Assembly: GCF_040549465.1 (NCBI RefSeq)
Contig: NZ_JBEPTL010000017.1
Location: forward strand, 21,812-85,811
Reading direction: 5' to 3'
Length of the DNA stretch: 64,000 nt
Origin: Lacisediminihabitans sp040549465
Lineage (GTDB): Bacteria; Actinomycetota; Actinomycetes; Actinomycetales; Microbacteriaceae
Below the pieces are notes generated by a model. That model was not told the origin of the DNA and searched no databases. It was given only the letters and a program-made list of their open reading frames with translations. Of the stretch, positions 43,466 through 50,715 are shown in pieces (position 1 is the stretch's first letter; each line of letters begins with the position of its first letter). The position numbers and the translations under genes were made by a program.

Positions 43466-44224
43466 CTATCCGACGCGCAGCATGATCCCGTGCGAGGCCA
43501 TGGCGGGCGCGGGGTCGACGGGAAGGTCACCGATACGGTATTCGAAGTAGAGGTGACAGCCGGTGCTGTCGCCCGACGATCCGACCAGGCCGATGTTCTG
43601 CCCTGCGGAAACCGGCTGGCCGATCGACACCAGGATGCCGCTGTCGAACATATGGGAGTAGGCGGTCGAGATGCCTCCCGCGTGGGTGACGGTGATCTGG
43701 TCGCCGGCGAGGCCACCTCGGGTGATGTTCGTGACGGTGCCGTCGGAAACGGCGTAGAAGGGTGTGTTGCAGCCGGCGCCGAAGTCGTCTCCGCGATGGA
43801 AGCCGGTGTCGCATCCCACACCGCCCGTGCAGATCACCGCCCGGGGTCCCCACGGCGAGTTGATCGGTCGATCGATGGGAATCGCCCAGCCGCCGACGCT
43901 CGCGATGGAGTTTCCGGCCTGGCGATAGACCCGCACGATCTGCAATCCGTCCCTGGTAACGACCGGAGCGCTCACGCTGGTGCCAACGGCCAGCCGTTGT
44001 GTATGGCTCGTCTGGTACGTTGCGGCGCGGCCGTTCGAGGCGAAACCTCCGGATGCGGATGCCGCCGGGATCGCCATGGTGGCAGCGAGACCCAACGCGA
44101 CCACCATCGCGCCGGTGGAGGCGAGCAGTCTCCTGACTGAGAAGCGCTTCGGCGAGGAGCGTCTCGGAGAGAAACGCTGTAGCCACGCTCTCGCGATGGG
44201 CTGGCTACCGTGCCTGCCTGCCAT
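43466..44224 (-). CDS. M23-type exported peptidase homologue, probably with altered metal site
   Basis: A 252-residue protein with a basic head, a signal helix (MVVALGLAATMAIPAASASG) and a C-terminal LytM fold: FHRGDDFGAGCNTPFYAVSD (H-x3-D), YSHMFDSGILVSIGQPVSAG, and CHLYFEYR. In active M23 enzymes the last motif is H-x-H; here the second His, a zinc ligand, is Tyr. It may therefore be a catalytically weak or regulatory LytM protein, like the EnvC/NlpD group. Start ATG 44224 chosen; an ATG at 44239 would add five residues. Convergent with gatB. Confidence 0.82.
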   Translation of the reverse strand: MAGRHGSQPIARAWLQRFSPRRSSPKRFSVRRLLASTGAMVVALGLAATMAIPAASASGGFASNGRAATYQTSHTQRLAVGTSVSAPVVTRDGLQIVRVYRQAGNSIASVGGWAIPIDRPINSPWGPRAVICTGGVGCDTGFHRGDDFGAGCNTPFYAVSDGTVTNITRGGLAGDQITVTHAGGISTAYSHMFDSGILVSIGQPVSAGQNIGLVGSSGDSTGCHLYFEYRIGDLPVDPAPAMASHGIMLRVG

Positions 44225-44310
44225 AACCACAAATCCCAACGATGTAACGAAACAGTAACGCTCGGTTCACCCTACGGCATTATTCATGAGCGACCGCCCA
44301 GGGCGACCGC

Positions 44311-44611
44311 TCAGGTCACATCCACCCGCATGATCTCCGTACGGGCGATCACCCTGTCGCGTTCTTCGGCCAGGGCGGTGCGTCGCTCGTCGTTCATGTA
44401 TCCGTTGAACGCTTCCTCTGAGGGGAAGGAATACAACTGCACTTCGAGGGGATGCCCCTCGTCGCCATCAGACCGGACGCGCTGCATGAGGACCGCACCG
44501 TGCGGTGCAAGCAGTTCGAACCCTGTCCTCGTAGGCGACCAGGGCGTCTTCGAGGCCTTCGTGTGCCCAGAGCAGCACGCAGAGGGTGAGGGGCGTATGA
44601 GAGGAATCCAT
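44311..44611 (-). pseudogene. Frameshifted small Dabb/DUF1330-like gene
   Basis: On the minus strand an ATG at 44611 opens MDSSHTPLTLCVLLWAHEGL then EDALVAYEDRV and soon stops, while the next frame continues as ELLAPHGAVLMQRVRSDGDE, EVQLYSFPSEEAFNGYMNDE and TEIMRVDVT to a TGA at 44311. Joined, they form a ferredoxin-like 'EthD/DUF1330/Dabb' domain of about 97 residues. The frames change near 44520, with four bases where six would keep frame. Either a true pseudogene or a sequence error. Confidence 0.65.
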
Positions 44612-44675
44612 TATCGGATCGTCCCGCAGCCGAATATCGGGCATGCCTGCGCCGTCCTGCGCGTTGTCACCCTAC

Positions 44676-45698
44676 ATGAGAACAATCATTTACACCGAAA
44701 CCGGCGGCCCTTCCGTACTCCACCTTGTCGATCGCGACCCGATCGAACCGGCGGCTGGGGAGGTGCGGGTGCAGCTCGCCGTGTCGGGCGTCAATCCCAC
44801 CGACTGGAAGTCGCGTGCCGGCGCGGCACGCATCCAGGGTCTGCCTTTCGCTGAGATCGTTCCCAATCTGGATGGCGCTGGCACGATCGATGCTGTGGGC
44901 GCGGATGTCACTGACCTGACGGTGGGCGACCGTGTCTGGGTCTACTTGGCGGCACATGAGCGCGAGCACGGTGGCACGGCTCAGGAATTCACCACCCTTC
45001 CCGTCAGTCGTGTCGTGCCGTTGCCCGATGTCGCGAGTTTCGAGCTGGGCGCGAGTCTTGGCGTTCCCGCCCTGACTGCGCATCGGGCGCTGACGGTGGC
45101 CGAGGACGGCCCGCAGCGCCTCACGCCTGGTGCTCTCGACGGCACGACGGTCCTCGTTGCTGGAGGCGCCGGTGCGGTCGGCAACGCGGCTATCCAACTC
45201 GCCCGCTGGGCTGGGGCGACAGTTATTACGACGGTGAGCGGCGACGCCAAGGCCGGACTCGCGACGGCCGCCGGTGCTCATCACGTGGTCAACTACAGGC
45301 AGTCGGATGCCGCAGCGGAGATCCGGCGCATCGCACCCAACGGCGTGGACATCGTCGTGGAGGTGGCCGGAGCCCGCAACGTGGAACTCAACCTCGCCGT
45401 CATCCGTAATCGTGGTGTGGTGGCGGTCTATGGCAGCGAAGGCGGGGGAGACCTCACGCTGGACGGACGCCACTTCGCCCTCAACGTTCGCTACCAGTTC
45501 GTGCTGCTCTACACGATGGGACAACACGCACTGGATGCCGGTGCGCACGACATCAACGCCGCGATCATCGATGGCGCGCTCGACGTGGGTGAGGCGAAAG
45601 GGCTGCCGCTGCACCGCTTCCCGCTGGAGCGCACAGCCGACGCGCACGCGGCCGTGCAGGATGGCCTGGCAGGCAAGGTGCTCGTGGACCTTGTCTAG
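44676..45698 (+). CDS. NADPH:quinone reductase-type zinc-independent dehydrogenase
   Basis: A 340-residue MDR-superfamily protein: GEVRVQLAVSGVNPTDWKSR, GAGTIDAVGADVTDLTVGDRV, LGVPALTAHRAL, and the nucleotide-binding loop VLVAGGAGAVGNAAIQLARW. Structural-zinc cysteines are absent. It likely reduces quinones or enals with NADPH. ATG 44676 was chosen because it begins the family's MRTIIYTETGGPSVL; no strong ribosome-binding site is seen. Upstream lies the frameshifted small gene on the other strand. Confidence 0.87.
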   Translation: MRTIIYTETGGPSVLHLVDRDPIEPAAGEVRVQLAVSGVNPTDWKSRAGAARIQGLPFAEIVPNLDGAGTIDAVGADVTDLTVGDRVWVYLAAHEREHGGTAQEFTTLPVSRVVPLPDVASFELGASLGVPALTAHRALTVAEDGPQRLTPGALDGTTVLVAGGAGAVGNAAIQLARWAGATVITTVSGDAKAGLATAAGAHHVVNYRQSDAAAEIRRIAPNGVDIVVEVAGARNVELNLAVIRNRGVVAVYGSEGGGDLTLDGRHFALNVRYQFVLLYTMGQHALDAGAHDINAAIIDGALDVGEAKGLPLHRFPLERTADAHAAVQDGLAGKVLVDLV

Positions 45699-45757
45699 TT
45701 GCTACGTTGACGTCTGGTGGGAGTAGCTTCAGTGAAGACCTACGCAGAGGAGCAGTC

Positions 45758-46527
45758 ATGACAGAGACAGTCCAGTCGGCCGACGGAACCACCATCGCCT
45801 ATGAGCGAAAGGGAGAGGGCCAACCTCTCATCGTGATCGGTGGTGCATTCAACAACCGGCACTCTGCAGACGTCCTCACGGATCTGCTGTCATCGCAGTA
45901 CGCGGTCTATGCACATGATCGCCGCGGGCGAGGTGACAGCGGCGACACCGCCCCCTATGCGGTCGAAAGGGAGATCGACGACCTGGACGCCCTGATCGCC
46001 GCCGCCGGGGCACGGCCTACGTGTACGGGCATTCTTCGGGAGCGATCCTCGCACTCGAAGCCGCCTCGCGTGGATCGGCGATCAGCAAACTCGCGGTCTA
46101 TGAGCCTCCATTCACCACGGATACCGACGACCTGACGCCGACCGACGATGGTGGTGTGCTCGCGGCGTTGGCCGCTGGTGACCGCGAACTGGCGGCGAAG
46201 AGCTTCCTGCGCGTGACGGGCATGGATGACGGCACCCTCCAGTGGATGAGCAACGCCCCGTTCTGGCCGGGCATGGTCGAAATGGCACCGACACTCGCCC
46301 ACGAGCTGGCAGTGACCGGCGACGGCAAGGCCCCGACCGACCGGCTCGCGAGAATCACGGCGTCGACCCTGGTGATGGATGGTGGCGCGAGTCCCGCCTG
46401 GGCGGCGTCAGCTGCGGAGGCGGTTGTTGCGGCCGTCCCTGGAGCCCGTCGCCTGACAGTCGACGGGCAGAACCACGGGGTCGACCAGACGGTGCTCGCT
46501 CCGCTGTTGGTGGAATTCTTCGGCTGA
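45758..46527 (+). pseudogene. Alpha/beta hydrolase gene with a single-base frameshift
   Basis: ATG 45758 follows AGAGGAG and encodes TVQSADGTTIAYERKGEGQP, IVIGGAFNNRHS and YAHDRRGRGDSGDTA. At about 46006-46012, in a GCCGCCGCCGGGG stretch, the frame is lost; the +1 frame then gives GTAYVYGHSSGAILALEAAS, with the GHSSG nucleophile elbow, and continues through APFWPGMVEMAPTL and GGASPAWAASAAEAV to DGQNHGVD and the stop at 46527. One missing G in the poly-G run restores a normal ~256-residue hydrolase. Sequencing error or genuine inactivation cannot be told apart here. Confidence 0.8.
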
Positions 46528-46564
46528 CTCCATGACGGTCGGCGGTGGCGGATAACCTGTCCCG

Positions 46565-47881
46565 GTGGCCCGCCGTAATCCTCTCGATCGTGAAATCCTG
46601 GGGCTGGCCGGCCCGACGTTGGCCGCCCTCGTCGCCGAACCGCTGTTCCTGCTGGTCGATACTGCTCTTGTCGGGCATCTCGGTGCGGCACCGCTCGCCG
46701 GCCTGGGTATCGCGAGCGTGGTGCTGCAGACAGCCGTGGGCATCCTGGTCTTCCTCGCCTACGCCACGACACCGGCGGTCGCCCGCCGACTCGGCGCTGG
46801 CGATCGTCGTGGTGCGGTGCGTGCGGGTATCGACGGCATCTGGCTGGCGCTCGCCGTCGGCGCCCTGCTGCTGGTGGTCGGACTGGTGGCGGGCCCTGCG
46901 ACCATCAGCCTGTTCGGTGCGAGTACGGATGTCGCGGCATCCGCCGTCACCTATCTCTCGATCTCGATCTGGGGGCTCCCAGCGATGCTGCTGGTCCTCG
47001 CTGCAACCGGACTGATGCGCGGACTGCAGGACACTCGCACTCCGCTGCTGATCGTGGGGATCGGCTTCGCAGTGAACGCGGCACTCAACGCGGTGTTCAT
47101 CTACGGCTTCGGCTGGGGAATCGCGGGTTCCGCGATCGGAACGGTGATCGCGCAGTGGGGCATGGCCGCGCTGTTCGTGGCCAGGGTGCTCAGCGCTGCT
47201 CGGGCCGCGGGTGCTGCCGTGCGGCCAGGGCTCGCCGGGGTGACGGTCGCCGCGGCATCCGGCGGCTGGCTGCTGCTGCGCACCGCCTCACTCAGGGTGG
47301 CGATGCTCGCGACAGTGTTCGTGGGCAACCTCCTGGGCACCACCGATCTCGCCACATTGCAGGTGGCTCTCGCGATCTTCTCGCTGCTGGCTTTCGTGCT
47401 CGACGCCTTGGCGATCGCCGGGCAGGCCATGGTGGGGCACGGCCTCGGTTCCGCGCAGCAGGAGCGTGTGCGGGGCATTGCGCTCAGGCTGATCCAATTC
47501 GGCGTCGTCGCCGGTGTGGGACTCGGCCTGGTAATCGCGGCGCTGTCGCCGGTGCTCGGCTTCGTCTTCACCGATGACGCGGACGTTCGCCGCTCACTCA
47601 TTCCGGTCGCCCTACTCATGGCCGTCGGCATCCCGCTGGCCGGATTCGTGTTCGTACTCGACGGCGTGCTGATCGGGGCGGGTGACGGTCGTTACCTCGC
47701 GCTCACCGGACTGCTGAATATCGCGATCTATCTTCCGCTGCTCCGGCTGGCTGCGGTATCTGGCAGCCTGCTGGCGCTGTGGGCGGCCTTCGGGCTGGGC
47801 TACATCGGCGCCCGCGCCCTGACCCTCGGCCTGCGGATTCGCGGCTCACGCTGGTTGACCGTCGGTTCTCTGCGGGACTGA
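46565..47881 (+). CDS. MATE family efflux transporter
   Basis: A 438-residue protein with about 12 hydrophobic helices in two homologous halves; it begins with REILGLAGPTLAALVAEPLF and contains LVDTALVGHLGAAPLAGLGI, the DinF/MATE signature, and DALAIAGQAMVGHGLGSAQQ in the second half. It should export cationic compounds by Na+ or H+ antiport. GTG start six bases after TAACCT (46553-46558): leaderless. It follows the hydrolase pseudogene by 37 bases. Confidence 0.92.
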   Translation: MARRNPLDREILGLAGPTLAALVAEPLFLLVDTALVGHLGAAPLAGLGIASVVLQTAVGILVFLAYATTPAVARRLGAGDRRGAVRAGIDGIWLALAVGALLLVVGLVAGPATISLFGASTDVAASAVTYLSISIWGLPAMLLVLAATGLMRGLQDTRTPLLIVGIGFAVNAALNAVFIYGFGWGIAGSAIGTVIAQWGMAALFVARVLSAARAAGAAVRPGLAGVTVAAASGGWLLLRTASLRVAMLATVFVGNLLGTTDLATLQVALAIFSLLAFVLDALAIAGQAMVGHGLGSAQQERVRGIALRLIQFGVVAGVGLGLVIAALSPVLGFVFTDDADVRRSLIPVALLMAVGIPLAGFVFVLDGVLIGAGDGRYLALTGLLNIAIYLPLLRLAAVSGSLLALWAAFGLGYIGARALTLGLRIRGSRWLTVGSLRD

Positions 47882-48105
47882 AGTGTGCTGGGGAGTTCCT
47901 CAGAGGCTGGCCGCCGTGCGGCTCCCGCTCAACGCTCCCGTTACCGTTCCCGCTCAACGCTCCCGTTCCAACGGTTGTGCCAAATGAAGGGGATGTCGCC
48001 CATTCTGACGAGACTTACCCCGAGATATCAGGGGTCGAGTTCGCGTGTGCCTTCATTTGGCACAGGAAGCGGATGTCCATCGCCGCCGCCGAGATACATC
48101 AACGC
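47882..48105. other. Intergenic region with 20-bp direct repeats and a perfect 15-bp palindrome
   Basis: This stretch after the MATE gene holds two copies of a 20-base repeat beginning TCCCGCTCAACGCTC (47923-47942 and 47948-47967), then TGTGCCAAATGAAGG at 47976-47990 and its exact reverse complement at 48050-48064, enclosing 59 bases that themselves contain ACCCC/GGGGT. No coding sequence is seen. The palindrome could be a terminator, a structured RNA or a mobile-element relic. Confidence 0.75.
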
Positions 48106-48160
48106 TTGCAATTGTGTCATTAACGATATATCGTAAATACATCGCAGAAGTTCTGCGATG
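48106..48160 (+). promoter_or_regulatory. padR promoter, operator and start-site hairpin
   Basis: TTGCAA at 48106-48111 and TATCGT at 48129-48134 are 17 bases apart. A perfect palindrome ACGATATATCGT (48123-48134) covers the -10 box, and a second perfect inverted repeat, CATCGCAGAA/TTCTGCGATG (48140-48149 and 48151-48160), lies around the expected transcript start. This is a convincing autoregulated PadR promoter. Confidence 0.75.
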
Positions 48161-48195
48161 GCTCGCAGTTTGAGCAGAACGAAAGGTGCTGCGAC

Positions 48196-48789
48196 ATGAC
48201 ACGCAATCACTACACACATGAAGAACTTTTCCATCACGACCCCTCCGACCGGGAGCACGGGCGCGCACGTGGCCACGGCTTCGGCGGCGCGGGTTTCGGC
48301 GGTTTCCCCGGCGGCCTCGGCGGCCCGGGCTTCGGACCGCGCGGACCGCGTCGGGCGACCAAGGGTGACATCCGTTCCGTCATCCTGTCTCTGCTGTCCG
48401 AAGGCTCGTCCAACGGCTACGGCCTAATCAAGGCCATCGCCGACAAGACCGGTGGAGCATGGCGCCCGAGCCCGGGCTCGGTCTACCCCACACTCCAGCA
48501 GCTCGTGGACGAAGAACTCATCGTCTCGACCGGCGACGGACGCAAGACCGAGTTCGAACTCACCGAGACCGGCACGACCTATGTCGCCGAGCACGCGGAT
48601 GACTTCGCCAAAGCCTGGGACGCGACCCCCGGTCGCTCACAGGAGGCCGGCGCCTTCTTCGAAAGCGCGGGCAAGCTGATGGGCGTCGTCGCCCAGTTCC
48701 GTCACGCAGCCACCGACGAGCAGCGCAAAGCTGCCGCCGAGAAGCTCGACGAAGCCCGACGAGCGCTCTACCTCATCCTCGCCGAGTAG
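48196..48789 (+). CDS. PadR family transcriptional regulator
   Basis: A 197-residue regulator. The first 55 residues are His/Gly/Phe-rich (HYTHEELFHHDPSDREH, GFGGAGFGGFPGGLGG), possibly metal-binding or disordered. Residues about 58-130 are the PadR winged helix: DIRSVILSLLSEGSSNGYGL, GAWRPSPGSVYPTLQQLVDE and FELTETGTTYVAE. The C terminus is a dimerisation helix. Regulators of this Gly/His-rich type often control their own gene and a nearby transporter; the MATE gene upstream is a candidate. Ribosome-binding site GAAAGG before the ATG. Confidence 0.9.
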   Translation: MTRNHYTHEELFHHDPSDREHGRARGHGFGGAGFGGFPGGLGGPGFGPRGPRRATKGDIRSVILSLLSEGSSNGYGLIKAIADKTGGAWRPSPGSVYPTLQQLVDEELIVSTGDGRKTEFELTETGTTYVAEHADDFAKAWDATPGRSQEAGAFFESAGKLMGVVAQFRHAATDEQRKAAAEKLDEARRALYLILAE

Positions 48790-48891
48790 GGCGCCGGCCC
48801 ACGACCGGGCAGAGGTCGAACAGCGGATGGCCGCGACGGTAAACGTCGCGGCCATCTCTGCGGGCCCACCGTCGCATCCGCGCGCCGTTTC

Positions 48892-48929
48892 GTTATCCGC
48901 GCGCAGGTTGTAACCACCGCGCGGATAAC
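48892..48929. repeat. Dispersed palindromic element, copy 3
   Basis: Inner arms GTTATCCGCGC (48892-48902) and GCGCGGATAAC (48919-48929) flank a 16-base spacer centred on GTTGTAAC. The arms continue outward as GTTT/AAAC with one bulged C, and an outer pair CATCCGCGCG (48875-48884) / CGCGCGGATG (48936-48945) makes this the fullest copy, about 71 bases. It sits between padR and the convergent VOC-protein gene. Confidence 0.9.
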
Positions 48930-48952
48930 AAACCACCGCGCGGATGATCAGC

Positions 48953-49348
48953 TCAGCCCTGGTACTCCTTGTACGGGCCCTTCGAGTAGTCCGGCAGCTC
49001 CTGGAGTGCCCAGCCATTGCCATCCGGGTCGCTGAAGAAGACGAAGCGGCCCCACGGGAACTCCTCGACACCGCGGGCTTCGACGCCCGCCGCCGTCATG
49101 AACGCGAGTGCGTCGTCCGCGTTGGCGACCACGCACTGGATTCCTTCGATCGAGCCGGGCTTCATGCGGCTCATGCCCTTGTCGAGCAGGATCGAGCAGG
49201 CGGATACTGGTGGGGTCAGCTGCACAAAACGCAGGTCGTCGCTGACAGCGGTGTCGACATCCGCGGTGAAGCCGATCTTCATATAGAAGTCTTTCGCCCG
49301 GTCGATATCGGCGACCGGTACGGCGAGCAGTTCGATCGTGAAGTCCAT
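48953..49348 (-). CDS. VOC/glyoxalase-family protein
   Basis: A 131-residue protein with two beta-alpha-beta-beta-beta modules: FTIELLAVPVADIDRAKDFY and FFSDPDGNGWALQELPDY. This is the vicinal-oxygen-chelate fold, common to glyoxalase I, bleomycin-resistance and dioxygenase-like proteins. The specific activity cannot be assigned. AAAGGCTCACC before the ATG gives a weak ribosome-binding site. Downstream is palindromic element copy 3. Confidence 0.88.
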   Translation of the reverse strand: MDFTIELLAVPVADIDRAKDFYMKIGFTADVDTAVSDDLRFVQLTPPVSACSILLDKGMSRMKPGSIEGIQCVVANADDALAFMTAAGVEARGVEEFPWGRFVFFSDPDGNGWALQELPDYSKGPYKEYQG

Positions 49349-49413
49349 GGTGAGCCTTTCGTGTCTTCGATGGATGTGATTTCACGATAGAAGGCAATCA
49401 GGGCGCTTTCTGT

Positions 49414-49656
49414 CCTGATAGAAACGGAATATCGGATGGGCTCTTCGAGACCACGGAGGTCACCGACTATCGCATCGCCGAAGCTGTGGTCAACGGTCGC
49501 TTCACCTCCAGGGCGGATCTCGCTGATTCGATGCTGCGCCAGCTCGATGATTCTCGTTACCTGCGCAAAGCCATAGCGGTCGCGACTTTCTCTGTGCAAC
49601 CGTCGGTGCTCGAACTGATGCGCAACGAGGCACTCCGCAGCCCCGCCAATGGCTGA
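49414..49656 (+). pseudogene. C-terminal remnant of an NmrA-like NAD(P)-binding protein
   Basis: An open frame without a usable early start reads GLFETTEVTDYRIAEAVVNG, RFTSRADLADSMLRQLDDSR and YLRKAIAVATFSVQ, ending at TGA 49654-49656. The S-R-A-D-L-A-D-x-M-L-R-Q-L-D-D pattern is typical of the C terminus of NmrA/SDR-type NAD(P)H-binding proteins. The Rossmann N terminus is missing, so this is a decayed fragment. Confidence 0.55.
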
Positions 49657-49696
49657 GCGTCAGTCCCACTTCTGGGAAGTGCCTAGAGTGGATACC

Positions 49697-50638
49697 ATGG
49701 CACAGCGCTGGCTCGCATCCCAATTCGGTGGACCCGAGGTCCTGACACTCGAAGAGTTCGAGGTTCGTCCTCCCGGTCCAGGCGAGGTCACCATCGAGGT
49801 GCGGGCGGTGGGCGTCAACCCCACCGACTACAAACGGTTCGGTGGCGCTTATGGCACCAATCCGAGCACGCTGCCGATCTACCCTGGGTCTGAGATCGCC
49901 GGGGTCATCTCGGCTATCGGGCCAGACGCGACCATCGCTTCCGGCAACGGCGCGGTCGGCGACGAAGTACTCGCCTTTCGCGTGGATGGCGGTTACGCGT
50001 CCGCTGTCACCGTTCCGGCCGCCGATGTCTTTGCCAAGCCGTCGAACCTCGACTTCGCCGAGGCCGCGAACCTGTTCCTGGTGGGTGCCACCGCGGCGGA
50101 TGCCCTCACCGTGACAGGAGTCGGCGCAGGTGATGTGATTCTCATCCACGGTGCATCCGGAGCCGTCGGGGTCAGCGCGATCCAGCAGGCCGTGCTGCTC
50201 GGCGCGCGCGTGATCGGAACGGCTAGTGAGAAGAATTTCGGTCTTCTGGAGAGCTTCGGTGCAGAGCCGGTCGCTTACGGCGAGGGTCTCGAGCAGCGTG
50301 TGCGAGATCTGGCGCCCCAGGGCGTCGATGCCGCCATCGACACTGTCGGAACGGATGAAGCGGTCGGGGTCTCCCTGGCCGTCGTGAGTGACCGCAACCG
50401 CATCGTGACCATCGCGGCGGCGCCGAAAGCCAAGGAGTTCGGCTTCCGGGCGATCGGCGGGGCGGCCCCTGAGAGCGCCGCATACCGCGACTCGATCCGC
50501 GCACAGCTGGTCGCCCTCGCCGCACAAGGAAAGCTCGTCGTGCCGCTGGCTCGCACTTTCCCGCTTACCGAGGCTGTCGCCGCACTCGAACTGCTCAAGA
50601 GCGGGCATCCTGGCGGAAAAATCGCCCTCGTTCCCTAA
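49697..50638 (+). CDS. Zinc-independent quinone oxidoreductase (MDR family)
   Basis: A 313-residue MDR-family protein: PPGPGEVTIEVRAVGVNPTD, PGSEIAGVISAIGPDAT, LVGATAADAL, and cofactor loop ILIHGASGAVGVSAIQQAVL. It lacks the zinc-binding Cys cluster. ATG 49697 is seven bases after TAGAGT (49684-49689), so leaderless; an upstream ATG at 49649 would overlap the pseudogene end. It is a paralogue of the 44676 gene. Confidence 0.9.
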   Translation: MAQRWLASQFGGPEVLTLEEFEVRPPGPGEVTIEVRAVGVNPTDYKRFGGAYGTNPSTLPIYPGSEIAGVISAIGPDATIASGNGAVGDEVLAFRVDGGYASAVTVPAADVFAKPSNLDFAEAANLFLVGATAADALTVTGVGAGDVILIHGASGAVGVSAIQQAVLLGARVIGTASEKNFGLLESFGAEPVAYGEGLEQRVRDLAPQGVDAAIDTVGTDEAVGVSLAVVSDRNRIVTIAAAPKAKEFGFRAIGGAAPESAAYRDSIRAQLVALAAQGKLVVPLARTFPLTEAVAALELLKSGHPGGKIALVP

Positions 50639-50715
50639 GCGGCCGTCAGGCTGTCGGCGAAACGGCGTCCGGTAGAGTCGCATGGCCTTGTATTCGCCCA
50701 GCACAGAGATCATCG

